Made by a program: the position numbers and the translations under genes
Shown here: one piece after another, positions 38,201 through 48,292 of the stretch
Layout of the letters: the number at the start of each line of letters is the position of its first letter
Position numbering within the stretch: the first letter of the stretch is position 1
From: Aspidiotus rigidus
Lineage: Eukaryota > Arthropoda > Insecta > Hemiptera > Diaspididae
Assembly: GCA_035079385.1 (NCBI GenBank)
Contig: JAVHKY010000004.1
Coordinates: forward strand, 12,679,001 to 12,743,000
Length of the DNA stretch: 64,000 nucleotides
Reading direction: 5' to 3'
The notes under the pieces: generated by a model
Told to the model about the DNA's origin: nothing
Seen by the model: only the letters and a program-made list of their open reading frames with translations
Database searches by the model: none

Positions 38201-41200
38201 TCGTGCACGAGAGTACATAAGGTGAACTCTTCGCGCGAGTACACGCCGCAAATGACGGACATTATTTATCAGTCGATATTTTTCGTGTGGTGATCCCCGA
38301 TGAATCTTAAATTCCTTTTAGAAATTAATTCAGACGAATTTTTTCACCGCTATTTGTTTTCCGCAGCCTCTCGCCGCGTAACATATGTTGCTTTAGCCTC
38401 CCCCCATCCCCTCCACCTTTTGCGCGTCTCTCACTCGCACATGCGACTTTCCCTTATCTAACCATCTCGTTCGGATAAAATTAGGCTCTGTACATATATA
38501 TATGTGTCCAAATGACGAATGTTTTGCATTCGTTCTGGCTGTTAATAAAACTTTTTAGTTAGCTATTATAATAGTCTGAAAAGAGCATTTATGTGGCACG
38601 ACAAACTATAGGTTCTTTGTGGTCGTCGTCGTCGCTCTTGTCAACATCTCTTCGTCTTCGGCGGCTCGTCGTCTCTCTGATCCATCTATATTTAAATAAC
38701 AATCCGGGGCAGAGTGCGTGCAGGCGCGCGAACGCTCCGATATGCTACATTAAAATGTCAACAACGGTTTTGTTATCTCTATTATTGTAATAGGAATTCG
38801 ATAAAGTTATGCAGTATGTACCATACATATACGTTAGGTTGATATTTATATCAGTGTGTGCGACGTATAGACGCGTTATATCATCGGTATCCGCGCGCCG
38901 TAAAAATGCTTGACGAAATGCCAGTTATTATATATGAACGAAGACGGACATCGACGTATATAAATGTTGAAGTTTTCTATAACAAAAAATGCCGTGGTCA
39001 GGTAAACCGAATCCAATTTATCGGTACGTCCGCAAAGGTGGCTGAGGCTCTCATTGCGGTCGTCGTCGCCTCCCCACCCCGTGAGACGGCGTGATTTACG
39101 CGTCACGTAAATGGTTCACACTCTCGGCGGACGCGCGAACTTTTCGTAATATTCGCACGAATATCGATTTCAATCGTCGTCGACGATGAGACGAATCCAT
39201 CACGCTCATCACGAATTTCATTTTCGCTGATTATCGCCGATGATAACGTTATTAAAAGAGAGAGGTACGAAAAAAAAAAAGAAAAAAAAAGGTTGATGGA
39301 CTGCGAACTACATCAACGACTCTTCGTGACCGATGATCACATCATTTTCTCGTCGTGTGTAAAAACTGTACCATCGTTCTCGTTTCCACTTTTACCATAA
39401 TTTGTATAAGAATTGCTCATTAGCGACGATGGGAAATATCGTAGCGTCGTTTCTCCCGAACGACCGCACAGATCTGTTTCTCTTTCTGATCGTCGTCATC
39501 GTCTCATCATCACTTCCTCGTTCGCGTCGACGATTATTTATTTCCAATATCTACGGCTGCTGCTACACGATTTCGATACCTTTCTAATACTGTATATTTT
39601 TATACGTCGAATATTATTATTTTATTATACGCGTTTCGGTGTCGTATAACAAAATATCTTCGGTATGTAAACTACAAAATCGACAGACTTTATTACGACG
39701 AGATTCGTAAAATTGATGTCTATCTCTCGCGAAATTTGTTTTAATATATTCCATAAAAAGAGATGGCGAGCGAGAGGGAGAAATACGGAAAGGAGAAACG
39801 GATACAAAGTATATATAATATATCGTCGAAATCGAAGAACTCGAAGATGATTTACGATGAATCCAATCAACGTTTGCTAAACCTGCGACCGAATACAATC
39901 GAATTTCGTATTCAAATTTTCGAATCGAATCGAGAACGCTGAACCTCTTTTTCCGAGTTTGGCATATTATTGCTCTCCAGATGCTATTTTTACAACGCAA
40001 TAATATAAAATCTAATCGAATTTTGCGACATTTCTTCAAAATACACACTCAATCTACATTCTCTATCTTTCATCGCGGACATCGACCTCGAGAATCGTAG
40101 AGTTTCGAATCATATTAATCGAATTATTTTTTTTCTACTTGAGATATCTGAGGATAGTACTAGAAATTCAGTTTATTGATTTCCAATATATTGTATCTAC
40201 AGTTTCAGTAGAACTGCCCTCATTTGAAACACCAAATCATAAAATCCAAATAATACATCTCCAACCTCTCTTCTGTTTCAGCTACCGCTTTCGTACTTTC
40301 AAACATCAAGCAAAAGCTGTATCGATCTCTTATGATTCTGCATACAACTTCCCTGTCTCCTCATCTCAATTCCTTTTCTGTCAACACAAAAACCTTGGAC
40401 ACGCAGCTCTTGGCCTCGACAACACCCATGCCTCCATACTAGAAAACCTCCACCTTGACTTTCTTCGCTTTTATATCCTTCCATCTGGAAATTGGCCATC
40501 ATTCTTCCAGTACTATAAAACCTATTGAAGATCTCTCCCTCCGTATCTTATACCGACCCCTATCGTTCTGATTTCTGTCCTTGGAAAACTGTTCCAGAAA
40601 ATACGAAAACAAAGATTATACTTGTTCGTATTAAATCTTGTAACATCCTTTCTCCATAACAATAAGGTTTCCGCAAAGGCGGCAGTACCCTCCAAACCAT
40701 ATTTGAGTAAGCCCTACGCTCAAACTCAAACAATGTTCTTCGAGCTCTAAGAAGCATTTGCCCGTGTCTGGCGTCACCTCACCCCTTCCAAAATGTATAG
40801 CATTGGCATTCGAGACTATCTTTTTTCCATGATACGGAACTCATCCAAAACGGGGTGCCCAGGGAGAAGTATAGAGTGTTCCTCTCTTCCTAATCGCGAT
40901 AAATGCCCTCACAAACAACGTCAGCCTTCCCCTCACCATTTGCTTCTTTACGGATAACTTCATCTCCCAACTAACCTCCAACTACGAACATCCGGACTAA
41001 TCCAATCAACCCTTCGGAAAATCTTCTCAACATCTCCCTTCGAGCAGCTAGACTTACTAAATTAACCCTTGACAAAATCTCAAATGTGACCGTGGATTTT
41101 GATTTCCAAACAAGAAAACCGTCATGATAGCATTCCAAAAAAATACTCACGGCGTATGCCTCCTCTTTCTCTGCGTCTACAAAACTTCACAATCACCATC

Positions 41201-44200
41201 CAATCCTCTGTTAAGTTTCAACGGGGAACCCACTATCTTTTTTGTTGGGGGTACTTTCAGGAAATTTTCGTCCGCGAGCGCGAGCGAGCTTGATGACGTC
41301 ACGGAGAGGGGAGGGAAGGGGGACTTGAAAGATTTTTGAATCATGAGCTTATATTATAGGAGGGGGACTTGGAAAAATTTCATCCCTTCAGCTATATACA
41401 ATAGGGGTCGAAATTTGAAACCGCTATATATTTGTGGAGGGTACTTTCAGAAAATTTTCGTCCGCGAGCGTGGACGCGAGCGAGGCTATTGACGTCACGG
41501 GGGGGGGGGGGGGTGCCCTTGAGCTATATACATGATAGGAAGAGGACTTGGAAGAATTTCGATCTCCGAGCTATATATATGATATGAGGGGGACTTGGAA
41601 AAATTCCACTCTCGAGCTATATATATATATATATATGAGGAAGGATTGGAGAAATTTTGATCTCCGAGCCTTATATGATAGGAGAAGGACTTAGAAAATT
41701 GACGGTTTCCTTAACAAAGTTAAACGAGGAACGCAGGGAACCTCTTTATGAGTCAAATTGGATTTAGTATTGAAAATTAAAGAGGCCTAGACCTAGTAAA
41801 GTGGATTAGGCCTCCTGGGGATACCACATTGAAAAAAAACGCGCCTAGAACTTCAACTAAGAAGGAAACTCCTTCAAGGTGGTGGGGAAGAAAGTTCAAG
41901 CCATTTAGGAATACAAACGAAATTGAACATGCGGGTTCCCTGCTCACCGTTGCACAGCTTGCAACGGCATCTAATTTTTTTGGTCCCACTTTCGACTTCA
42001 AAACTTCCTCGACCCCACGTATCAGTATCTCAAGAGTAGAACACTGGAATTTCTCAAATCCCATACCGGCTCCTCCTCCAACTCTACAATAGTAATATCC
42101 GTTTCCAACTTGACTACGGTTCTCCAATTTCCACCCACTCCAACAAAACAATAAGGATTCCATTCAATCTTCCTGGACTCAACAGCCCAATGCCCACATC
42201 ATCCATCTTTCCAAATGCTATCAGCCAACGTAATTCATACCTTCTGTCAGTAAATTCCTTATACCTGTAACATGCTAGGCATAACTCATTCTACCAATCC
42301 TACCGTACGACGAACCCTGAATCTCAAACACATATAAAGTCAAGTTCTTCCTCATTCTTCATCTCTTTTCCATGGATATCGGGATACATCAACCGTAACA
42401 AATATGACGTATTGGGCCTTGCAAGAAAGCAGTCTCTGCGTTGACCTTCCATAATTTATCTTCCCCCCTTTCTCTTTTTCGATATCAACTCTCATCAACG
42501 GTTCCCCATCCTCTGGGCATGATTCCTGGTTCTCTTCATCCTTCAATAACTCCGATCGATTGAAAAAACGACAGCTTCCTTAATGAACCTGTTCCATGGG
42601 TCGAATTGGTTTTGGTATTGGAAATCCAAATTGACATCTTGAAGAGTCTAAAATTTCTCAAGTCCCCCTTCTACATATATTATGGCGCGAAAGTCGAAAT
42701 TTTTTCAAATCTCCTCCCATAATTTTTGATTGAGACTTGGAAAAATCTCGACTATCCACCCTGCGACGTCACAATAGGTCAGTTTTCTCCGGACGGCGCA
42801 TGGAAAATTTCCCGAAATAACCCCCCTATAGAAAAGGTTCCTTGTTAGAATCCCAAAATTTCTCGATCTACTTCAAACTGAACTTCATGACTAGAAGAAA
42901 TCATCCCAACCCGCCTCAGAATAGGCCAAACACATCTTACCCACTCTTTTCTCTCTTTACGCCTTCCACCTCCTTCATGTTTTCACAGCAAAGTTGACGG
43001 TCTATCCATTCAACACTATTTCCCTCGCCCAGCTCTCGAAACATCCGACTTCGTGATTCCGTCTCTCCTTGCATCACAAACTCTCTCTCAAACAATCATG
43101 CGAAAATCCTTACCCACATTTACCTCCTATCCATAAATTTCTACAACATCATGAAATTACTATTCATCCCTATCGTCTCTAGCTCCTCGGTCTGAGCCCA
43201 TAAGGCTTGTCAAGAAAATAAAATTTGATAATTTTGAGTTAGTATCTAACAGAATCGCGAATCTAGAAGCTTGACGTAGTAATATCCATTTTTATTCGTA
43301 TCAGATTCTTGAGGTATCCTTACAATACCACTTCAAGTGCGTCCGAGTGGCAAAAGATTGTCTTTTGCTTCCGTTTTTACGCAGTTCAGATGAGGAAAAC
43401 GAAATTTAGCAGCGTACACCGCACATGCAAATCATAAGGGTACCGTACATCAGCAAACACAAAATCAAGCGATAGCGAACTGAACATAAAAGCGGTATAA
43501 ACCTTGTAACAAAGAGCGCATTTACCTACGACGAGGTAGCCATCTTATGCACAGTGATTCTCATACAAAGACTGTATATGTGATTATATGTACAAAAGCA
43601 TCAATACAAAACCGCTTAAAGTTCCCGACTTTCAAAGATTCAAATAACCATCAGCTTTCGCAAGAAAAGAAAAATTTAAAATTATTTAAAACTTTGAAAA
43701 TCGTAACTTCGCTCCAAAAAAAAAAACAAGGTCTAAAAAAAATTTTTGGTATTGGGTGCGAAAAAAGGTGCGCTAATGTTGTGGGAAAACTCTCGCCTAC
43801 CTGTTGACGCTACAGCCAGACCGAGTGGATTGAACGAAGTGGTTAACACGGACGAGATGAGCGGCGACGTGCTATTTGTGGACGTCATACTGGAGGTAAA
43901 ACAAAATGTCGTCGTCCCGTTGCTACTGTTCGCGGCGTACACACTTCCTGAGGTCAGCGCGCTGGCTGACGCCGATGGTGAGCCGGACGACTTCGGCGTT
44001 AAATCCAAAGGCGTCGACGTCATACCATCAACGGCGGCGGCGTCCGCTGCTACTGCTTCCGGAGACCTATCGTCCTCCTCCATGATCGACAATGTCGGCG
44101 ACGCGCTACGTCTACTGCGCGGTGACAGCTGTTCGCTGTAGTATTCAGGACTTTCGGTCGCTCGTCTGAAACCTGGAGATTTCACATCGTTTAGATCACT

Positions 44201-47200
44201 ACAACTCACCGTAGTAGCGCCGTTTGAAAATTTACTACACAAATTTACAAACGACTGGGTCATGGTCATCATGGCCACTTGTGAGGACATTGTGGTAACA
44301 GTTTTAACATGGTTCTCCAACGCCGCTAGCGACGTCGTAAAAGCGGGCGAACTGTCGCCGTCCTCACGCTTGCTAACGTCATTTTCGCGTCTCTCGTCGT
44401 TTGTCATGACATTATCACTATCACAGCCGTTGTCGGACTCTTTGCCGTGCTGCGGTGCAGCGGACACGCCGCCGGGTACGCGCGACAGGGGAAGCGTTTT
44501 TGCAATATTGAAACTAGGAATGAACGGTTGGGGGAAGTACTCTTTGATTTCCGACGCCTGAATTTGCTCGGGCGTTAAATCGGTCGGCTCACCCGTATGC
44601 AATCGGATGTGCTGTTGCAGTATCAGACTGTTGGTGAAACGTTTATGGCACACCGGGCACTGATGGTGCACGCGAACCGGTGGCTTAATTCGATGCACGC
44701 CCATGTGCGTTTTCAGATTACCCTTCGTCGTGAAGCTGCGACCGCAGATCTTACACCGAAACGGCCGCTCGCCTGTGTGCGTGCGATAATGCATTTGTAA
44801 GGCGCTCTTACACGAGAGTATACGATGGCATACCACGCACTCATTCGGATCCGTCAATTTGTGGCCAATATTATCGACCAACTCTTGCAGCTTGGACGTT
44901 TCGGAGGTTTTGTTAATTTCAATTAAATTTTCCCAGGAGTTATCGGTGCTACCGGGTCGCGGTAAAAAATTTGTATACAGAAACGGGTCTTTGGACGGAT
45001 CCGAATCGTTTGAGTAGGCTAGAGGGGTGCACGACGAGTATCTACTGAAACTGTCAGACGACGCCAAACTCGCTGGAGATGGTAAACGAGGAGAGGGAAA
45101 GGAAGATTGCGAATAACATTTTCGACTATCTAGAGAAAGATCGTTAACTTCAGACCTACTTTTATTGGACAGATTTTCCGGTTGCTCCTGCTGACCATCT
45201 TGTCCTGGCGCGATCACTGTTGCGGAGCTGATGTTGTCTTGTTCGCCGTCAGCAGATTGCTGGTCTTCGTTATAATCTTGTAAACTTCCCTCGCTGAAAG
45301 CGGTAGCCGGCGCGCTATTGGTATCGCGTTCGCCGTCCGCAGACTGACAATCTTCATTACTTCGGAGACTTCCTTCACTGCAGGCAGTTGCCGCTGCGGG
45401 AACATCATTGCTATCCTGTTCGCCCTCCTGAGGAGAAAGACTATTCCAATGGTCTTCGTTGTGATTGAACTTCCCATCGATACTTCTACTTGATAAGTTT
45501 TCCGGTTCCTCTTGGAAACTTTCATCGGAGTTCATTTCTTCAACCGCATTTTTTGTATCACGTACGCCTTCAACATCATTGCTCGACTTCGAATTGTTAC
45601 TGCCTTCGGCGTAAGGTGAACTACTCCGATCAATCGATGGCGAGAAATGAAAGTGCGAAGGCGGAGGAATGCCGGGAGGAATTGTTGAATGATGATTGTT
45701 AACTCGTGCTAACGAATAATACTTATCTAAATCGGATATCGGATTTTGAGAAAGATTTAAGGCAGGAATATTTGGCAGGTGTCTTGGAAAATGCATTTTC
45801 AAATCAATACCACAATCTCCGAACGACGAACTGCTTCGATCTACGAGCGAAATGCTAGGATATGGAGTGAGGTTTCCTGGAGGTAAAGACTGTTGGTTGT
45901 TCATCTGCGTCAATAACGGAGGATGGTATTTGTCGAGATGTTCCGGTACTGGATTCGGATTCATTTTTATATTCGGAAATTTCGTCGTATGCCTTTGGAA
46001 ATGTACCTTCAGGTTACCTTTAGTTGTAAAACGACTCCCGCAAATATTACACTTGAAAGGTCGTTCACCAGTATGAGATCTGATATGTATTTGTAAGGCC
46101 GAATCGCTTCCAAAAACCTTACCACAATACTTACATCGGTGTTTAAAAAAGTCGCCATTTCGACCGCCACCTTTTGAGTCATACGGTGAGAGCGAGTCAC
46201 CCTTGCCATTAGCGCCATTCTTGCGATATACTAGGTCATCGGCCAAGTTATTAGCCAATAGTCCTTGACTAGCGTTATCCAATACTTCTTGGGTACGTTT
46301 CTGCAGCAAATCTAACGAATTTGGCTCGCTAGGGGAAGGAGGCGGGTCATAATTCGTTATAATCGAGGACGCAAAAGCGGACGATACAGAACACGGAGGC
46401 AGCGACACCATAGGTTGCGAGGCCATCACATTTGGCGGCGAAGAGGACATTTTTATGGGCGCATGATGCCCACTGGCGACCGTAGACAATGACGGCTGAT
46501 AGAACGGCGGGATCGGCGATTCTGCATTCGGCTCTTGTTTCACAGGCGTTGGGGTTCGACTTGGTTTCGGTGTCGTTATCGCAATTGACAATGGTGACGA
46601 CGGCCTCGTTACGACTGAAGGTAAACCCATAGGAACATTATTACTATTATTATTATTGTTATCGTTGATCGAAACATTTTCCGTTTCGCATTGCTGAACT
46701 GGACTAGAGGAACGTGTTGAGTCATTGGGTAACGGCAGCCTGACTTGTTCGGTTGGCAACATGGCTTGTATGTGTTGGATCATGGACAACTGCAGTAAAT
46801 GTGTGTTTAGTAACGGATGCAACGCCGGTTGGTTACCGTTATTATTGCTGCTACTGCCACTACCGAAATTTTCAATATTATTATTACTACTATTAAGATT
46901 AGAATTGGACGCAACGGTTTCCATTTCGCATTGCTGTACGGGACTAGAAGGACGAGTTGAAGATTTGTCCAACTGCAATTGTTGGCGATATAGCGCATAA
47001 TTTAACTTATGTATATTATTCTGGTGTTGAAACATCGCTTTCTGTAGAAGGTCAAGACCTCTTTTATCGAACTCTTTCCGGCTGGTCAGATCACCAGTGA
47101 CGTCCACCATATACTGACCGGTCGTCTTTAATTTCTCCATCATGGTTGACACAGAATTATCAAAAGACGCCACAGAATCCTGAAGAGACGCTCGACGATT

Positions 47201-47298
47201 TTCATACATTTCTAGTAACGAGTCGTACGTAGTGTCTTCGTCTTCGGACTCAGAAAGTGAACCTCCGCTACCGCTTGCTGCTTCGCTACTGGCATCGC
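18069..47298 (-). CDS. sal: spalt (sal/Sall) zinc-finger transcription factor, partial
   Basis: This is the spalt/SALL family of nuclear zinc-finger transcription factors, which pattern wing, trachea and sensory organs in insects. Coding exons seen, in order: 43801-47298, 31531-31664, 22183-22528, 21952-22097, 21683-21859 and 18069-18302. All junctions are GT-AG and in phase, giving about 1,510 residues. The finger layout is diagnostic: a pair, a triple, a pair and a final pair, each pair joined by HTGERPF-like linkers and ending in FTTKGNLK or FSTKGNMK. The N-terminal part, including the C2HC finger expected in the family, is missing because the first visible exon begins inside a codon at 47298. 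Intron lengths are about 12.1 kb, 9.0 kb, 85 bp, 92 bp and 3.4 kb; the large ones are filled with transposons. Drosophila has two paralogues (salm, salr); which one this corresponds to, or whether it is a single ancestral-type gene, cannot be told here. Confidence 0.95.
18590..18755. mobile_element. Inverted-repeat element with two GACACC..GTGTCGAAACG arms
   Basis: The left arm (about 18596-18648) read on the minus strand and the right arm (about 18695-18752) read on the plus strand are nearly the same: GGAG, then GATGACACCGAGG, then TGTGTCGAAACGTC and ATATAA. They are separated by about 46 bases. Each arm contains a small stem of its own (GACACC / GGTGT), a form seen at the 3' ends of some Penelope-like elements, but the class is not certain. 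Confidence 0.55.
20110..20365. repeat. Dispersed repeat, copy B
   Basis: This copy is collinear with 11058-11335 across about 250 bases with many substitutions and small indels. It lies in a spalt intron. Confidence 0.6.
20517..20585. mobile_element. 85-bp hairpin MITE, copy 2 (eroded)
   Basis: AATTGAAGACCTTTCTGTCAGAAGGA at the left (split here only for length: AATTGAAGACC, TTTCTGTCAGAAGGA) faces CAACAGAAAGGTCTT at the right. The inner right arm is shortened compared with the copies at 11463 and 27774. Confidence 0.65.
21683..21859 (-). CDS. sal: spalt exon, end of last finger and C-terminal region
   Basis: It starts VHMGTHMW, completing the last finger as in other Spalt proteins, followed by a basic stretch (SRRGRRMS) and a Tyr/Pro-rich part ending FLNGMQK. 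It is 177 bp, phase 0 at both ends, with the donor GTAAGT at 21682. Confidence 0.94.
21952..22097 (-). CDS. sal: spalt exon with the last zinc-finger pair
   Basis: The acceptor GTTACAG precedes 22097 and the donor GTAAAT starts at 21951. It encodes [21 protein letters not shown] and the next finger [15 protein letters not shown], whose last histidines are in the following exon. An 85-bp intron separates it from the upstream exon. Confidence 0.95.
22183..22528 (-). CDS. sal: spalt exon completing a finger, Ser/Thr/Pro-rich linker
   Basis: The acceptor TTGCAG ends at 22529 and the donor GTAAGT begins at 22182. The exon starts with [17 protein letters not shown], finishing the finger begun at 31531, and continues as a Ser/Ala/Val-rich linker with [13 protein letters not shown] and ending SSLPAVKRQ. 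It is 346 bp and ends one base into a codon. Confidence 0.94.
22948..24880. mobile_element. Foldback (long-TIR) element, copy 1
   Basis: The ends CAGGGTGAGGCCAAAAGATG and its reverse complement are flanked by TA on both sides (CTATA before, TATAG after), as in Tc1/mariner-superfamily insertions. The terminal inverted repeats extend for well over 100 bases (GCGTTAAATC, CGTAGCGCAAAAACGCG, AAATCTACGAAATTCGCA and their complements on the right). Inside each arm lie degenerate subunits of about 140 bases marked by GGGTCAAAATTCCCCCAA and CACCCTACGAAGC, in opposite orientations on the two sides. The centre has three copies of a roughly 130-base unit, two direct and one inverted. No transposase frame is seen, so it is non-autonomous. 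Confidence 0.85.
27480..28830. repeat. Diverged tandem minisatellite region
   Basis: Recurring words GACTTGGAAAAATTTCGACTT, AAGCTAT-TGAT, AAAAAGCAAATTGAGGTC and GGCTC-AACCTAGTTT repeat at roughly 90-130 base spacing with much decay. The same words, in shorter units, occur at 35225-35400, 41330-41700 and other sites in this gene. Confidence 0.6.
27774..27862. mobile_element. 85-bp hairpin MITE, copy 3
   Basis: CTGAGGACCTTCCTGTCAAAAGG, continuing GGCGTCC, pairs with GGACGTCCTTTTGACAG and AAAGGTCTTCAATTG read from the other side. The loop is TGTATTTCTTATGGG, the reverse complement of the loop type in copy 1. It lies within the minisatellite region. Confidence 0.75.
29138..29202. repeat. GA microsatellite
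   Basis: An uninterrupted GA run of about 65 bases. The RERERE and SLSLSL frames that cross it are artefacts. Confidence 0.97.
31531..31664 (-). CDS. sal: spalt exon carrying most of a zinc-finger pair
   Basis: The exon is 134 bp, bounded by TTTAG at 31665 and the donor GTAAAA at 31530. It encodes 45 residues with [21 protein letters not shown], a short linker, and the first part of the next finger up to GFSTK. The second finger is completed by [10 protein letters not shown] in the next exon, so an intron of 9 kb splits that finger. Confidence 0.95.
33420..34790 (+). pseudogene. Non-LTR retrotransposon remnant (RT and RNase H), copy A
   Basis: Broken frames show the end of a Jockey-superfamily-like reverse transcriptase followed by an RNase H domain. 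Visible RT landmarks are LLADDFNIS (the YADD region, about 33552-33580), [16 protein letters not shown] (the family's LG-FRTSP-SL word, about 33950) and others. The RNase H begins CHTDGSKW (about 34222), with [14 protein letters not shown] sequence near 34290 and a PGHAGI-like site near 34500. Stops and frameshifts are frequent, and the 5' two-thirds is missing. Without a search I cannot choose between the Jockey, I, R1 and LOA clades. Confidence 0.75.
34790..34975. repeat. Dispersed repeat, copy 2
   Basis: Collinear with 8330-8480 through AGCGCTGGCGTTGCGCT, CACTTGAATGAAAC and CATCTCATAAAAGATG. It lies immediately 3' of LINE copy A, so it could belong to that insertion's flank. Confidence 0.4.
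35225..36048. repeat. 45-bp minisatellite interrupted by a foldback element
   Basis: The word ATAGCTCGA recurs at 35236, 35266, 35311 and 35356, with AAAATTT-TCCAAG-CCC-TCATC between copies (units of 30-45 bases). The array is broken by the foldback copy at 35399-35959 and resumes at 35960-36048, up to the MULE remnant. Confidence 0.75.
35399..35959. mobile_element. Foldback element, copy 3 (short, 561 bp)
   Basis: The ends CAGGGTGAGGCCAAAAGATG and CATCTTTTGGCCTCACCCGG match copies 1 and 2 and are flanked by TA. The inverted terminal sequences are kept for about 130-180 bases on each side (GTTAAATGGGAGTTTGCGTT, TCTCAATTTTATCTTCAA and complements), but the 140-base subunit arrays and the centre are reduced to a short unrelated-looking middle. 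Confidence 0.85.
36051..36791 (+). pseudogene. MULE-type DNA transposon remnant
   Basis: The frame from 36111 to 36389 encodes a piece of a MULE transposase: [15 protein letters not shown], then [18 protein letters not shown] and FGLSFL, which fits the family pattern FE-A-I-A, GC-FH-GQ-K-LGL, LAFLP. The stop after SFL, loss of flanking domains and divergent ends show it is dead. The borders carry inverted TGTTRGTTGCSTCCC words (36051 and 36791), and GTTGCGTCCC recurs subterminally on both sides in opposite orientation. Minisatellite sequence flanks both ends, so the insertion was into that repeat. Confidence 0.7.
36800..36880. repeat. 45-bp minisatellite remnant right of the MULE
   Basis: ATAGATAGTTCGATATTCAG, then TATAGCTTGAAAGTTGAAAT and TTTTCACAAGTCCC, continue the same array that lies left of the MULE. 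Confidence 0.6.
37690..40100. other. CpG-richer non-coding stretch in spalt intron
   Basis: Compared with neighbouring DNA this block has many CG dinucleotides (GTCGTCGTCGTC, GGCGGCTCGTCGTC, CGCGCGAACG), no transposon resemblance and no convincing coding frame. Its position in the big intron of a developmental regulator makes enhancer content plausible; that is inference only. Confidence 0.4.
40400..42600 (+). pseudogene. Non-LTR retrotransposon remnant (RT and RNase H), copy B
   Basis: It has the same family resemblance as copy A but extends further 5'. Broken frames give [18 protein letters not shown] (about 40415), [10 protein letters not shown] (about 40485), YRP and [17 protein letters not shown] (about 40552-40615), [14 protein letters not shown] (about 40670-40710), and NGVPRE...[17 protein letters not shown] (about 40853-40945). 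The active-site box is decayed to FFTDNF (about 40955). It is interrupted at about 41210-42000 by unrelated sequence. RT tail and RNase H similarity then resumes in step with copy A ([31 protein letters not shown], about 42330-42380). Confidence 0.75.
41215..41995. repeat. Insertion within LINE copy B: duplicated block and minisatellite
   Basis: Alignment with copy A shows about 780 extra bases here. They contain two copies of a block GGTACTTTCAG-AAATTTTCGTCCGCGAGCG ... GACGTCACGG (41244-41300 and 41438-41500), and between and after them 45-50 base minisatellite units built on GGGGGACTTGGAAAAATTTC and GAGCTATATA (41330-41700). Confidence 0.6.
42630..42760. repeat. 45-bp minisatellite remnant
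   Basis: AAGAGTCTAAAATTTCTCAAG, ATATTATGGCGCGAAAGTCG, AAATTTTTTCAAATCTCCTCC and GAGACTTGGAAAAATCTCGAC are the same family words. Confidence 0.5.
43801..47298 (-). CDS. sal: spalt large exon: finger pair and finger triple
   Basis: This 3,498-bp exon starts after TTTTTGTGCAG at 47299 (one base of the first codon is in the previous exon) and ends at the donor GTAGGC (43800). Numbering residues from the internal Met at 47209, fingers 1-2 lie at about 359-409 (CKYCGKVF to the last His of [10 protein letters not shown]) and fingers 3-5 at about 787-869 ([37 protein letters not shown]). Acidic Ser/Glu-rich, Asn-rich and Pro/Ser-rich linkers separate them. The exon holds three internal protein duplications: SSPVQQCE modules near 82 and 161, a DKY...DRSSS module near 411-462 and 478-531, and SADGE modules near 590-670. 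The Met at 47209 is not the start, because the frame continues upstream to the acceptor. Confidence 0.95.
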
Positions 47299-48179
47299 CT
47301 GCACAAAAACAAAAAGATCAAAATCAGATCGTTATAAAGCTTTAGGGTACTTATAATTTTTTTATACCAATATTTCGTCGTAGGACGCGCGATATGAATA
47401 GGAAGCAAATGCCTGAAATCTCCGGAGTTCGTCTTTTTTAACCCAACGCAGATGTTATGAACGCGACGAGTTTTTTCTCTCTCCGAATAAAATCGTAATT
47501 TACGAGGTAAGATTTCATTTTCTAACTAAGTGCATATCGTATGATGGTAAAAAAAATAATAGCCCTTTTTTTACCCATTTCTAAAAAAACTTGGAAGTAA
47601 CAATTCATCTCACGCGCTACCGAGTTACATCTCGTACATTTTTTTGTATAGTTTTTTTTTTTTTTTTCCTATCTTCATTTTCCGAGATAAAAATAGGGTA
47701 GTTCGTGTCAATGATCTAGTCGTTCAAAATTTATTTGCCGAACACTCCAGACGTATCTCCTTAATATTATAGTAAGATAGAACAGAAAAAAAAGTAAGGG
47801 CGATTTTTCAATGTTTCTCTCTTCTTCAACGTATTTTTCTTCCCCAAATAAAATCCACATTATCACGAAAATAGAACATCGCTGAGCCAGATTATTTAGG
47901 GTTAATAAGTCGCATCTTTTTCTTCGAAATACGGTAATGAGATGATCTTCATTTGCATCGTACTCGTCTCACGAAAGTACATCACAAGTATAGCAGACGA
48001 GGAAAAAATGACAGGTGAAATTGAATCAGGCTGTAGGATTTCAAGAAAGAACTAAAAATGAGACTTGTCTGAATATCCTTAGATTATTAGATAAAATTAT
48101 AGTACATGAATTATTACCGTCTAAGAAGGGGATTGTGTACTTTGGTAATCTGGTAAAATAGAAGAAAATAATATCGAAA

Positions 48180-48292
48180 TCTTTCAAGACCCCCTCCGTA
48201 TTCTATGCAACTCGGTGGTCAGAATTTTTCCAAGTTGTTTCCTGATATCCTAGTTTTATCAAGTGCCTCTCTCTCCTCCTCATGCATGTATA
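48180..48292. repeat. 45-bp minisatellite remnant left of foldback copy 2
   Basis: TCTTTCAAGACCCCCTCC, CAACTCGGTGGTCAGAAT and TTTTCCAAGTTGTTTCC are decayed units of the same family. Confidence 0.5.

Larger units (their letters stand above)
31665..43800. other. spalt intron (12.1 kb) filled with transposon remnants
   Basis: It contains, left to right: LINE copy A, a 45-bp minisatellite with a short foldback element, a MULE remnant, a CpG-richer unique stretch (about 37690-40100), and LINE copy B with an internal insertion. About 31.7-33.4 kb shows nothing recognisable. Confidence 0.6.

Noticed and set aside
43746..44141. 131-codon plus-strand frame opposite the spalt large exon
   Set aside because: It is the antisense shadow of a strongly coding exon, with no family resemblance of its own. 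The other plus-strand frames across 43.8-47.2 kb are shadows too.
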